From assembly GCA_020072565.1 (NCBI GenBank), contig JAIQGI010000019.1, positions 1-64,000 on the forward strand: DNA of 64,000 nt, written 5' to 3'. Position numbers and translations under genes: made by a program. The stretch is from Terriglobia bacterium (GTDB lineage: Bacteria > Acidobacteriota > UBA6911). Under the pieces are notes generated by a model. That model searched no databases. It saw only the letters and a list, made by a program, of their open reading frames with translations, and was not told where the DNA came from. Within the stretch, counting starts at the first letter, position 1. The number at the start of each line of letters is the position of its first letter. Shown here in pieces: positions 14,632 to 23,689 of this stretch.

Positions 14632-17367
14632 TTGCCGAAAAATCTGACCGTACCCGAACTCAAGTACGAGAAATATAAACTTGCAAACGGCCTGGATGTC
14701 ATTCTGCTCGAGGATCACCGGCTTCCGCTCGTGGCCGTCAACATCTGGTATCACGTCGGTCCCGCCAACGAGCGTCCGGGGCTCACCGGCTTTGCGCACC
14801 TTTTCGAACACATGATGTTTGAGGGATCCAGGCACATCGGAGAAGAGGGCCATTTCCGCCGCCTCGAAGCTGCAGGCGCCAGTGAGATCAACGGTACCAC
14901 CGATTTTGACCGCACCAACTACTTTGAGACTCTTCCGTCGAACCAGCTGGAGCTGGCGCTCTGGCTCGAGAGCGACCGCATGGGATTTCTCCTCGACAAG
15001 GTCGACGAGGCCAAGCTCGAAAACCAGCGTGATGTCGTGCGCAATGAGCGGCGTCAGAGCGTGGAAGGCCAGCCCTACGGTCTGGTTCAGGAAGAGCTCT
15101 TTCACCGCCTCTACCCCAGGGTGCACCCCTACTATGCCTCCGTGATCGGATCGCACGCGGATATTGAAGCCGCGAGGCTCGACCATGTGCAGGAGTTCTT
15201 CAGACTGTACTATGCTCCCAACAACGCGAGCCTCGCGATTGTCGGGGACGTCGACCCGGCCAAAACGAAAGCCCTGGTCGAAAGGTATTTCGGCCCGATT
15301 CCTTCCGGCGCACCCGTGCCCAGGGTGGAGGTCAATACACCGCCGATCACAGCCGAGAGGCGCGCCGTGGTGACGGACCAGGTCGAACTGCCTAGGATTT
15401 ACCTGGCGTGGATCACCGACCCGATCTACACCCAGGAAGACGGCGAATGCGATATGGTCGCGAAGATACTCGGCGGGGGCAAATCGAGCCGTCTCTTCAA
15501 GAGCCTCGTCTACGAAAAGCGGATCGCCCAGGACGCGGTCGCCCAGCAGTATTCACTCTCGCTTGGTTCGATCTTCACAATCGAGGCGACTGCCAAGCCC
15601 GGCGTCAAACTCGAAGACCTGGAGAAAGCCATCGACGAGGAACTCGAGCTCTTCTGCCGGCGTGGGCCCAGCGACGCAGAAATAGAGCGGGCGCGCAACA
15701 CCTTCGAGAGCGCCATCATTCGCGGCCTGGAGAATCTCGGCGGCTTCGGCGGCGTCGCCGACCGTTTGAATCAGTACAATCATTTTCTCGGCGATCCGGG
15801 TTATCTCGCACGCGACCTGGAGCGTTATTACAAGTCCACGGCCGCATCGCTGCAATCGATGGCGCGAACCAGGTTGGCGCGCAACGCGCGTGTCGTGATT
15901 TACGGAGTTCCGGGCCCGAAAGTGGTGGAGGACGTATCCCGCGCGGCTCCCGGTACGGCAGGGGTTCCGGTACCTGCACCTGCTGCCGCGACCGCGGAGC
16001 AGGATTGGAGACGAAACGTGCCCAAGCCGGGACCCGCCTCGCTGCTGAGGCTGCCTGTCCCGACGCGCTTTCAACTCGAAAACGGACTGGCCGTTTACCT
16101 GCTGGGGCAGCACAGTCTGCCGATCGTTTCGGCCAACCTGGTCCTACTGAGCGGCAGCGACCGCAATCCGCCGGAATTGCCGGGTCTGGCATCCTTCACC
16201 GCGGAAATGCTCGATGAGGGCACGAAAAAGCGTTCCGCTTTGAAGATCGCAGGCGACGCCGACCGACTGGGTGCTTCGTTATCGACCGGATCCACCATGG
16301 ACTTGTCGGTCGTGGCCTTTCGCGCACTCAAGAAGAATGCCGATGCCGTATTCGAGCTGGCGGCTGATGTGCTGTTGAACCCCGAATTCCCTGCCAATGA
16401 GGTCGAACGCCTCAGGCATGACCGTCTCACCCAGATCCTGCAGCAGAAGGACAATCCCAGTACCCTGGCAGCCAGGCACTTCTCAAGCGCACTCTACGGC
16501 CTGAACCATCCGTATGGATGGCTCGAGGTGGGCACGGATGCTTCGAACCGAGCCATCACCAGGGATGAGCTCGTGCGCTTCTGGAAGAACGGCTATTCGC
16601 CTGCCGTTGCGGCTCTGATCGTCGCCGGCGATCTCTCGCAGGATGAGTTGCGAAATCTGGCCGCGAGGCACTTCGGCTCGTGGAGCGGCGTCGGAAATGA
16701 CGTTGCACCTCCGCCGGTTAAATCGAGGCCGAGCCGGAGGATTGTGATCGTCGACAAGCCCGCTTCGCCGCAGACCTCATTGCGCGTCGGTCAGATCGGC
16801 ATCGCGCGCGCCAATCCGGATTATATGGCTACCAGCGTGATGAACGCCGCGCTGGGAGGACTGTTCTCGAGCCGGATCAACCTGAACCTGCGCGAGAAGC
16901 ACGGCTATACCTACGGAGCCTCGTCCTCATTCGTATACCGCCGCGGCCGGGGACCCTTTCTCATCGGCACCAGCGTGCGCACCGACGTCACGGCCCCGGC
17001 CGTGGCCGAAATCTTGTCGGAGATCGACCGCATGCGCAACACTGATATCCTGCCCGAGGAACTCACTACCGCCAAGGACTCGATAGCGCGCAGCCTGCCG
17101 GGCCTCTTCGAAACCACGCCTCAGGCTGCCTCAACCATCGGCCAGCTGTTCGTCCACCATTTGCCTCTGGACTACTTCCGCGGCCTTCCTGTTGAAATCG
17201 ACGTTTTGTCTGTCGCCGACGTGCGCCGCGTCGCGGAGAAGTATCTGCAACCGGAGGAGCTGATCGTGGTCGCCGTAGGAGACCAGGCCAAGATCCGCGC
17301 GCAGCTGGAACATCTGCAATTCGGCCCGGTTCAGTGCCTCGACCTGGACGGCAATCCCATAACTTGA
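14632..17367 (+). CDS. M16 family zinc metallopeptidase, two tandem M16 units
   Basis: The 911-residue protein holds two M16 repeats. The first has the inverted zinc motif H56-x-x-E59-H60 (FAHLFEHMMFEG) and the downstream glutamate region NQRDVVRNERRQ. The second unit (from about residue 480) has AEMLDEG at the equivalent place, so it lacks the zinc ligands and is structural, as in pitrilysin-like single-chain enzymes. No signal peptide is visible at this start. The start is TTG at 14632, chosen because GGAGGAG lies 6-8 bases upstream and the protein then begins PKNLTVPELKYEKYKLANG. Substrate is probably peptides. It is followed 100 bases later by hemN. Confidence 0.93.
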   Translation: MPKNLTVPELKYEKYKLANGLDVILLEDHRLPLVAVNIWYHVGPANERPGLTGFAHLFEHMMFEGSRHIGEEGHFRRLEAAGASEINGTTDFDRTNYFETLPSNQLELALWLESDRMGFLLDKVDEAKLENQRDVVRNERRQSVEGQPYGLVQEELFHRLYPRVHPYYASVIGSHADIEAARLDHVQEFFRLYYAPNNASLAIVGDVDPAKTKALVERYFGPIPSGAPVPRVEVNTPPITAERRAVVTDQVELPRIYLAWITDPIYTQEDGECDMVAKILGGGKSSRLFKSLVYEKRIAQDAVAQQYSLSLGSIFTIEATAKPGVKLEDLEKAIDEELELFCRRGPSDAEIERARNTFESAIIRGLENLGGFGGVADRLNQYNHFLGDPGYLARDLERYYKSTAASLQSMARTRLARNARVVIYGVPGPKVVEDVSRAAPGTAGVPVPAPAAATAEQDWRRNVPKPGPASLLRLPVPTRFQLENGLAVYLLGQHSLPIVSANLVLLSGSDRNPPELPGLASFTAEMLDEGTKKRSALKIAGDADRLGASLSTGSTMDLSVVAFRALKKNADAVFELAADVLLNPEFPANEVERLRHDRLTQILQQKDNPSTLAARHFSSALYGLNHPYGWLEVGTDASNRAITRDELVRFWKNGYSPAVAALIVAGDLSQDELRNLAARHFGSWSGVGNDVAPPPVKSRPSRRIVIVDKPASPQTSLRVGQIGIARANPDYMATSVMNAALGGLFSSRINLNLREKHGYTYGASSSFVYRRGRGPFLIGTSVRTDVTAPAVAEILSEIDRMRNTDILPEELTTAKDSIARSLPGLFETTPQAASTIGQLFVHHLPLDYFRGLPVEIDVLSVADVRRVAEKYLQPEELIVVAVGDQAKIRAQLEHLQFGPVQCLDLDGNPIT

Positions 17368-17374
17368 TGGCAAA

Positions 17375-17436
17375 CGACGGATGACCCATGACAATCAGGG
17401 AATGAAATGGCCCTTGGTGCCATTCGCCATTCGTCG
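17375..17436. repeat. CGACGGATG / CATTCGTCG palindrome
   Basis: CGACGGATG (17375-17383) pairs with CATTCGTCG (17428-17436) with one G-T mismatch, with related GATGACC and GCCATTCGCC words inside. It fills the gap between the M16 gene and hemN and resembles the other word-based palindromes in this window. Confidence 0.4.
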
Positions 17437-17467
17437 ATCGATATGATAGATTTTGGCTGGCAACACC

Positions 17468-18877
17468 ATGAATGAGTCGCTTCACATCAACATTCAAACC
17501 GAAACTCTCAATGTGACCGAGGCCATCCTCGAGCGCTACAACGTACCGGGGCCCCGCTACACCAGCTACCCGACCGCTCCCGAATGGATCGACACTTTCG
17601 GTCCGGGCGATTTCGAGCAGGTCTGCGCGGAGACCAATGCTCTGCGCCCCGCCCCGCCGCTCTCGATCTATGTTCACCTTCCGTTCTGCGAAAGTCTTTG
17701 CCTCTTTTGCGGCTGCAACGTCGTGATCAACAAGAATCACGAGGTGCTGCATCCTTATCTCAAGAATCTCCGATGGGAGATTGATCAGATCGCGCAGAGA
17801 CTCGATCCTTCCCGCCCCGTGGTCCAGATGCACTGGGGCGGCGGAACTCCCACATACCTCAGCCCCACGCAGATGGAGGACCTTTTCCACTACATCCGGC
17901 AGCATTTCACCTTCGCACCCGACGCCGAGGTGGGCATTGAAGTGGATCCGCGCACGACCAGCGCAACTCACATCACGACGCTCCGGCGCCTGGGATTCAA
18001 CCGGATTTCCATGGGCATTCAGGATTTTGATCCCGTCGTGCAGAAGACGGTCCACCGTATTCAGCCTTATGAGATGACCAAAGCCGTCTTTGATCAATGC
18101 CGCGAACAGGATTTCGAATCCGTGAACATCGATTTGATTTATGGGCTCCCCCACCAGACGCCCGAAATATTCGTCGACTCCGTGGAGAAGGTGATTGGTC
18201 TCAGCCCGGATCGTGTTGCCATGTTCAGCTATGCGCATGTACCCTGGCTGAAGAAGCAGCAGGGTTCCTTCGCCCGTCACATCCCGCAGGGCATGGACAA
18301 ATTTCGCATCTTCCGTGCGGGGATTGAGCGCTTCACACGCGCGGGTTATCTCTACATCGGAATGGATCATTTCGCGCGCCCCGACGACGAACTCTGCATT
18401 GCCCAGCGGAACCGCACCCTGCACAGGAACTTTCAGGGTTACACAACAAAGGCGGGGGCGGACCTGTTCGGAATCGGGGTGAGCTCCATCAGCGGCATGG
18501 GTAGAGCCTACGCGCAGAACTTCCGCGTCCTGAAGGATTACTACGGAGCGATTGAGCAAAACCGGCTCCCCACCATGCGCGGCATCCGCCTGACGGAGGA
18601 CGATGTTTTGCGCCGCGCCGTCATCAGCAGGATTCTCTGCCACTGCGTCCTTCACAAGCAGGAGATCGAACGCGAATTTCACCTGCGCTTCGACGAGTAT
18701 TTTGCCGATGAGCTCACGCGCCTGTTGCCGCTGGCGGACGACGGGTTGGTCGTCCTCGACCCAGAGTCCATCTCGGCGACTTCGCTCGGGCGCATCTTTA
18801 TCAGAAATGTCGGTATGGTGTTCGACAGTTACCTGCGCAAACCGAAGGACAAGCCGGTTTTTTCAAAGACGCTGTAG
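17468..18877 (+). CDS. hemN: Oxygen-independent coproporphyrinogen III dehydrogenase
   Basis: HemN is a radical SAM enzyme that converts coproporphyrinogen III to protoporphyrinogen IX without oxygen. Residues 26-40 (VPGPRYTSYPTAPEW) are the HemN-specific N-terminus, and C74-C78-C81 (CESLCLFC, with C83 following) bind the 4Fe-4S cluster. The C-terminal HemN domain is present, and the total of 469 residues is normal for true HemN rather than the shorter HemW. I prefer the ATG at 17468 over a TTG 15 bases upstream. Ferrochelatase follows on the same strand 112 bases later, giving the last anaerobic steps of haem synthesis. No protoporphyrinogen oxidase is in the window. Confidence 0.95.
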   Translation: MNESLHINIQTETLNVTEAILERYNVPGPRYTSYPTAPEWIDTFGPGDFEQVCAETNALRPAPPLSIYVHLPFCESLCLFCGCNVVINKNHEVLHPYLKNLRWEIDQIAQRLDPSRPVVQMHWGGGTPTYLSPTQMEDLFHYIRQHFTFAPDAEVGIEVDPRTTSATHITTLRRLGFNRISMGIQDFDPVVQKTVHRIQPYEMTKAVFDQCREQDFESVNIDLIYGLPHQTPEIFVDSVEKVIGLSPDRVAMFSYAHVPWLKKQQGSFARHIPQGMDKFRIFRAGIERFTRAGYLYIGMDHFARPDDELCIAQRNRTLHRNFQGYTTKAGADLFGIGVSSISGMGRAYAQNFRVLKDYYGAIEQNRLPTMRGIRLTEDDVLRRAVISRILCHCVLHKQEIEREFHLRFDEYFADELTRLLPLADDGLVVLDPESISATSLGRIFIRNVGMVFDSYLRKPKDKPVFSKTL

Positions 18878-18891
18878 CTGCAGCCGAGCCC

Positions 18892-18970
18892 TTGGAGCGC
18901 TCAAGCCTGCATGCGCCTTTTTTGCCGCCCTGGATCGCGTCAAAGGCGACGGCGAGCTGCCGCACTCCAA
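18892..18970. repeat. TTGGAGTGCGGC-type inverted element, copy 1
   Basis: The element opens CTTGGAGCGC and closes GCTGCCGCACTCCAA, with GCGCCTTTTTT in between. A second copy with the same end words is at 63031-63119. It fills the hemN-hemH spacer and would be carried on the shared transcript. Confidence 0.55.
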
Positions 18971-18989
18971 AGGGTGACTGAGGGAGCCC

Positions 18990-19997
18990 ATGACTTCTTC
19001 AAAGGAGTCCGGAACCATCGATCTGGGCGTGCTCCTCTTCAACCTGGGCGGCCCGGAAACGCTTGCCGACGTCCGGCCATTCCTCTTCAACCTGTTCTCC
19101 GATCCCGATATCATCCGCATAAGAAGCAACGTACTGCGCCGCACAGTCGCCTGGCTGATCGCGACCACCCGGCAGGGAAAATCTCGCGGTCTTTACCGGC
19201 AGATCGGCGGCGGTTCGCCACTGCGACGGATCACGGAAGCCCAGGCAGCGGCACTGAGCGAACGGCTGGCGGCCTGCGGCTGCAGAGCCCGCGTTTACGT
19301 CGGCATGCGCTGCTGGAAACCCACCATCGACGATGCAGTCGCGCAGATCGCGGCCGACCGGGTAAAGCAGTTGGTCGTGCTCCCGCTTTTTCCCCAGTTT
19401 TCTGTGACCACCACCGGATCGTGTTTCAATTATTTTCGCGCGATCGCTCAAAAGAGGGGGCTGTCTGGGCTGATGCAGACCTTCTTCGTGGATGCGTGGT
19501 TTGAGGATCCGCTCTATCTGGAGGCCATGACTGATATGATCCGGGAAGCACAGAGTCGCTTTTCAAGCCAGACGCCAGCGGACATCCACTTGCTTTACAG
19601 CGCCCATTCCATTCCGGCGCGTTATGTGGAGGAGGGCGATCCCTATCTGGAGCAGACGCAGAAGACCGTCGCCCTGATCAACGGACGTCTGGGAAGCCGG
19701 TTCTCCTTCACCCTTGCCTTCCAAAGCAAAGTCGGACCTGTGAAATGGCTCGGCCCGGCCACCATAGATGTGATCGCCGGATTGAGTGGGCGTCGCGTGG
19801 AAAGAGTGCTGGCCATCCCGATCAGCTTCGTCTCGGACCACATCGAAACCTTGCAGGAAATCGACATCCTCTATCGCGAACTGGCTTTAAAAAAGGGAAT
19901 ACGGGAGTTTTATCGCGCTCCTTCCTTGAATGTCTATCCCAAGTTCATCGAGGCACTCGCGAACATCAGCTTAAAGGCAGTGGGCAACAGGCAGTGA
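18990..19997 (+). CDS. hemH: Ferrochelatase
   Basis: The 335-residue protein inserts Fe2+ into protoporphyrin IX. It starts DLGVLLFNLGGPETLADVRPFL, carries QIGGGSPLRRIT, and holds the metal-binding catalytic segment SAHSIPARYVEEGDPY near residue 205. The C-terminal FVSDHIETLQEIDILYREL completes the family pattern. It follows hemN on the same strand. The last codons (KAVGNRQ) are read from a dispersed CAGTGGGCA palindrome, so the natural C-terminus was probably altered slightly by that element. Confidence 0.96.
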   Translation: MTSSKESGTIDLGVLLFNLGGPETLADVRPFLFNLFSDPDIIRIRSNVLRRTVAWLIATTRQGKSRGLYRQIGGGSPLRRITEAQAAALSERLAACGCRARVYVGMRCWKPTIDDAVAQIAADRVKQLVVLPLFPQFSVTTTGSCFNYFRAIAQKRGLSGLMQTFFVDAWFEDPLYLEAMTDMIREAQSRFSSQTPADIHLLYSAHSIPARYVEEGDPYLEQTQKTVALINGRLGSRFSFTLAFQSKVGPVKWLGPATIDVIAGLSGRRVERVLAIPISFVSDHIETLQEIDILYRELALKKGIREFYRAPSLNVYPKFIEALANISLKAVGNRQ

Positions 19998-20036
19998 GCA
20001 GATTCCCTGGCGCCATTCACCGACCGCTGCCCACTG
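19978..20036. repeat. CAGTGGGCA palindrome between convergent genes
   Basis: CAGTGGGCA (19978-19986) pairs exactly with TGCCCACTG (20028-20036). It contains the ferrochelatase stop codon and ends one base before the TlpA-like stop codon, so it could end transcription from both sides. A second half-word (GGCAGTGAGCAG) is inside. Confidence 0.55.
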
Positions 20037-20037
20037 G

Positions 20038-20559
20038 TTACTGCAGTTTCCGGATCTCGGCCCAAAGATCTTCTTTCATGGAGGGTGCGTACCCCACCTG
20101 GATGTGCCGGATAATCCCTTCCTTGTCGATCAGGACCTGCATTGGGATGGAGTCGCTTCCGTAGGCGCTGCCGACTCGCTTGTTGAGGTCAAGCAGAACA
20201 CGTGCCTGGATGTTCCGATCCCGGACATAGGGCGCCACCTCGTCCAGAGGCTCCCCCACGTCAACCGCCAGCAGGGTGAAGTCATTGGGATGCTCCTGCT
20301 GCAGCTTCTCCAGTAGTGGCATGGTGAGACGGCAAGGCCCGCACCAGGTCGCCCAGAAGTCGAGCATGACGACTTTCCCCTTAAAATCGTCCAGGGAAAC
20401 CCGCTGCCCACTTAAATCCTGGAGCTGAAAACTTGGGGCCGGCCGGCCCACATCCCCCGACGCGCCTGAATTGGGATCGTCCCTCTGCCGCGTGAGCTGC
20501 ATCATAATCAGCCAGGCCCCAATCACCAGCGCGGCAACCAGCACAACTATTCTTCTCAT
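20038..20559 (-). CDS. TlpA/ResA-like membrane-anchored thioredoxin
   Basis: The 173-residue protein has an uncleaved N-terminal membrane anchor (residues 4-21), then a thioredoxin fold with the redox motif WCGPC in DFWATWCGPCRLTMPLLEKL and cis-proline IPMQVLID. Proteins of this class face the periplasm and reduce disulfides, notably in cytochrome c maturation. It is convergent with hemH, which makes a link to haem proteins plausible but unproven. The ribosome site is weak. Confidence 0.92.
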   Translation of the reverse strand: MRRIVVLVAALVIGAWLIMMQLTRQRDDPNSGASGDVGRPAPSFQLQDLSGQRVSLDDFKGKVVMLDFWATWCGPCRLTMPLLEKLQQEHPNDFTLLAVDVGEPLDEVAPYVRDRNIQARVLLDLNKRVGSAYGSDSIPMQVLIDKEGIIRHIQVGYAPSMKEDLWAEIRKLQ

Positions 20560-20727
20560 GCGATCGTCGTCCTCCCCAGGATTCCGGAACCCGAGCGCGT
20601 ATATTTGATGGACTTACTCCACAAGCCAATGTTTAGTATACCAGCCTCGCCCGGCTCTTATGATGAAAGCTTTGTACCGGCATCGAGGGATGCTACCCTA
20701 ACGGCGCATTCCTTGCGGAGGACACAA

Positions 20728-21126
20728 TTGAGAGCAGACATCCAACATAAGGCGATCCAATCAGCCAAGCTCCCGAAGCCGGCGGGACCCTACTCTCCGG
20801 CGGTGACCCTGGACCGGCTTGTGTTCGTTTCCGGTCAAGGCGCCAAGGATCCGGCCACGGGGCAACTAGTCGGGACAGACATCGAAAGCCAGACCGACCG
20901 GGTCCTCAAGAACATTGCTGCAATCCTGGAAGCCGCCGGCTCCAGTCTGGATCACGTCCTTCGTTGCGGCGTTTTTCTGACCGACATTTCCGATTTCGCC
21001 GGAATGAACGCCGCTTACGCGCGCGCATTCCGGACTAACCGCCCGGCGCGGACCACAGTTCAGGTAACTGCTTTGCCCACGCCGGGGCTGCTCGTAGAAA
21101 TCGACGCCATCGCCTATATCCCCTGA
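20728..21126 (+). CDS. ridA: RidA/YjgF family enamine/imine deaminase
   Basis: RidA hydrolyses reactive enamine and imine intermediates from PLP enzymes. The sequence KLPKPAGPYSPAVTLDRLVFVSGQGAKDP and the C-terminal RTTVQVTALPTPGLLVEIDAIA are diagnostic, including the conserved arginine (PARTTVQV) that binds substrate carboxylates. The start is TTG at 20728: GGAGGA at 20717-20722 is correctly spaced, and the in-frame extension further upstream bears no family similarity. The resulting 132 residues fit the family. A GNAT gene follows 20 bases on. Confidence 0.93.
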   Translation: MRADIQHKAIQSAKLPKPAGPYSPAVTLDRLVFVSGQGAKDPATGQLVGTDIESQTDRVLKNIAAILEAAGSSLDHVLRCGVFLTDISDFAGMNAAYARAFRTNRPARTTVQVTALPTPGLLVEIDAIAYIP

Positions 21127-21146
21127 TCAGCCCCACGAGGAGGATT

Positions 21147-21617
21147 ATGCCGGTCGAAATCGTTCTGGTTCGCCAATTCCAGCCTGAAGATGCGGAAGCA
21201 TGCAGCAACCTCGTGCGCGCCTGCATGAAGTCTGACCCGATGATGCCGCCCACGGCGCGGGAGCAACTGCTCCGGGCCGAGTCGGCCGGGACCATGTGCG
21301 AGCGGGCGAGTCTCTTCTATATCGCCGTCGGCATGTTAGGGGGTGGCGTCGCAGGCGTGGGAGGCGTCGACATGAATGAGATCCGATTTCTTTTCGTCGA
21401 GCCGGGGCGGCAGCGCAGGGGTGTCGGCAGCTCTCTCCTCAAGCATCTGGAAGCTTTGGTCCCCCCAGCCCTTTTTGGTGATATCTTTGTATATTCCGCA
21501 CCTGGTGCTGTCGGTTTCTATCGTTCCCACGGCTACCAATCGGGAGGCGAACACGCATTTGCCGTCGGTGATTGTGCCGTGTCGACGATATTTATGTCCA
21601 AGAGGCTTTCCGACTGA
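21147..21617 (+). CDS. GNAT family N-acetyltransferase
   Basis: The 156-residue protein has the GNAT acetyl-CoA loop QRRGVGSSLLKHLEAL (Q/RxxGxG/A pattern) near residues 91-106 and the C-terminal AVGFYRSHGY strand-loop. GNAT enzymes move acetyl groups from acetyl-CoA to amines; the acceptor is unknown. It starts 20 bases after ridA with GAGGAGG as ribosome site, so the two are probably co-transcribed. Confidence 0.88.
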   Translation: MPVEIVLVRQFQPEDAEACSNLVRACMKSDPMMPPTAREQLLRAESAGTMCERASLFYIAVGMLGGGVAGVGGVDMNEIRFLFVEPGRQRRGVGSSLLKHLEALVPPALFGDIFVYSAPGAVGFYRSHGYQSGGEHAFAVGDCAVSTIFMSKRLSD

Positions 21618-21994
21618 CGTTATGGGCGCCCACCGGCAAGTCCGCAGCCCAATCAGCAACCACAAAATACAAGAATCGCCCGGAAACCTGCTTCGCATAT
21701 TTCCTGTATGATGTCGGAGTCGACACCACTATCATGGGCGGCAGGATCATCTTCCAGAGAAGCTGAAATACCCGGTCGGGAAGAACGCGGCGCGTAATCC
21801 CATCCGGGCAATCTCGACGCGGAGTGCGCTGAGATCGCAGAAACTGCTAGCCGCAGATGAACGCAGGCGCCGTGATAAAGTCCTTTCCGGGCCGCAAAGC
21901 ATTTGCAGGTTGGTAATACGAAAGCACTTCCCTGTCTTCCTTGTCATTCATGGCTGCTCTGGCTTTTCCTACGGGGTATTCCATGGTTGTTCGG
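21618..21994. other. Gap without recognisable gene; holds a GCTGAGATCGCAGA word
   Basis: These 377 bases separate the GNAT gene from the convergent aminotransferase. No frame shows family similarity. The word GCTGAGATCGCAGA at 21828-21841 recurs exactly at 31917-31930, and nearby GCCGCAGATGAACGCAGG is of the same style, which suggests a dispersed non-coding repeat. Confidence 0.5.
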
Positions 21995-23326
21995 TCAGAT
22001 GACGTCTCGGGCCAGGGTTTTCATGAAATTGCCGAAGCCCGCCGCATCCTCGGCAGCTGCCTTCAGACGACGCACCCCTTCCTCCAGCACTTCAAGTTCC
22101 GAAGCAATGGAGAGGCGCAGATAATGTTGTCCCTCAGCACCTATTTGGCAGAAGGAGTTTCTGTCCAGCGTAGCCAGGTAGTGGTGGTAGAGGAGGAACA
22201 TCTGGAACAGCGTGGAAGGCGAAGTCGATTGTCGCAGACCATCTGGGAGGCGGTGGTACGCATCGATGGCACCGATGCGCTCGCAGACATCGGCGATATT
22301 CGGGTAGAGATAGAACGCACCTCCGGGGATTTGACAACGTATACCGTCAATCTCGTTGATCTTCTTCACGATGATGTCGCGCCGCTGCTGGAAGGTGCTG
22401 ACCATCCTGGCGATGGTCTTCTTGCTGTCCGGATGTTCAAAGGCGACTCGGGCTCCTTCCTGGGTGAAAGGAGGGATGCAGGAAAAGTAGTGGATGTTCA
22501 GGTTCTTGATAATGCCGGCCTCTTCCGCAGTCGGAAAGACGGCGTACCCGATGCGGCCGCCGGTCCAGGCAAAAGTCTTCGAAAACCCGCTTGCAATGAC
22601 GGTTCGCTCCTGCATTCCCGGAAATGAAGCGATGGAGGTGTGCTTCCTCCCGTCGAAGAGGATGTATTCGTAGATCTCATCCGAATACACGCGCACGTCC
22701 GGGCTGCACCTGCGTGTGATCACCTCGGCGATGCCTCTCAGTTGTTCCACAGTCGCAACGCCGCCGGTCGGGTTCGACGGAAAGTTCAGCATGATCAGGC
22801 GGGTCTTGTCGGTGATAAGCTCTTCGAGCTGTTCGGGCGTAAAGGCGAAACTGTTTCTCTCCGACAAATGAAGCGGAACGGGAATCGCGCCCAAATAAAG
22901 CGTGAAGGATTCATAAATCGGGAAACCGGGGCTGGGATAGATGACTTCATCTCCGGAATTGCAGTAGGCGTGGAGGCAAAAACCTATCGACGGCTTCCCG
23001 CCCGGAAAAACGACGATCTGTTCTGGCGACACACTCAACCCGCGCATCTGCTTCATCTGGCTCGCGATGGTCTGGCGCAGAGGCAAAATACCTTGGGGGT
23101 CGCAATAGCGCGTGTTCCCCAGATCCAGTTGCCGCTTTACTTCATCTCTCACAAAAGGCGGCATGTCAAAATCCGGCTCTCCCAGATTCAAACGAACAAC
23201 TTTGTGCCCTCCGCTCTCGACCCGGATGATGTGAGGGCCAATCTTGAAGGCGTTTTCCACTCCCATCCTGTAGATTCGGTCTGCGAAGAGCTTCCTCGGC
23301 GACTCGTGGCCATTCATGATTTCCAT
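21995..23326 (-). CDS. PLP-dependent class I/II aminotransferase
   Basis: The 443-residue protein has the fold-type I features: RLNLGEPDFDMPPFV near the N-terminus, FPSNPTGGVA (substrate and PLP contacts), YSDEIYEYILFDG, and the Schiff-base lysine in SGFSKTFAWTGGRIGY. The C-terminus has LRLSIASELEVLEEGVRRL with the carboxylate-binding arginine. It is of the AspC/AlaT-like group, but substrate cannot be assigned. Compared with usual family length (about 390) it has a longer C-terminal half, with an insert around LPDGLRQSTSPSTLFQMFLLYHH. It is a single gene. Confidence 0.9.
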   Translation of the reverse strand: MEIMNGHESPRKLFADRIYRMGVENAFKIGPHIIRVESGGHKVVRLNLGEPDFDMPPFVRDEVKRQLDLGNTRYCDPQGILPLRQTIASQMKQMRGLSVSPEQIVVFPGGKPSIGFCLHAYCNSGDEVIYPSPGFPIYESFTLYLGAIPVPLHLSERNSFAFTPEQLEELITDKTRLIMLNFPSNPTGGVATVEQLRGIAEVITRRCSPDVRVYSDEIYEYILFDGRKHTSIASFPGMQERTVIASGFSKTFAWTGGRIGYAVFPTAEEAGIIKNLNIHYFSCIPPFTQEGARVAFEHPDSKKTIARMVSTFQQRRDIIVKKINEIDGIRCQIPGGAFYLYPNIADVCERIGAIDAYHRLPDGLRQSTSPSTLFQMFLLYHHYLATLDRNSFCQIGAEGQHYLRLSIASELEVLEEGVRRLKAAAEDAAGFGNFMKTLARDVI

Positions 23327-23689
23327 ATCCTCATAGAAACAGCAGATTGAACAAATATTCGAGGCCCGCCCAAGTCATCGCCATGCGGCGGGAGCCTTCT
23401 GTATACCCCACTTCGGCCCCATTGTCATCCCGGGAAGCACTTCCGGGAAAACCCAAAATCCTAAAAAGGCCTTGAGATAGAAATGGAGTGAACCGATAAT
23501 CAGAACTGAGGGGTCTTTGGGCGACATCTCCTCTCTGCTGTGGGGAACGCTGAATCAGGTTTCGCAAGGGCGCGCAGCAGGGTTTCCCACCGGGCAGTCC
23601 CACGCGCGCGTGGCCCGCAGGCCCGACAAGACCTCAATGAGTAGCTATCAGAAGACGCGGCCACGCCGGCCACCGCCTGGGGGTGAATC
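23327..23689. other. Divergent intergenic region without gene
   Basis: 363 bases between the aminotransferase and the response regulator. A small hairpin, CCCGGGAAG with CTTCCGGG around 23429-23447, is visible. No coding similarity or clear promoter was found. Confidence 0.4.
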
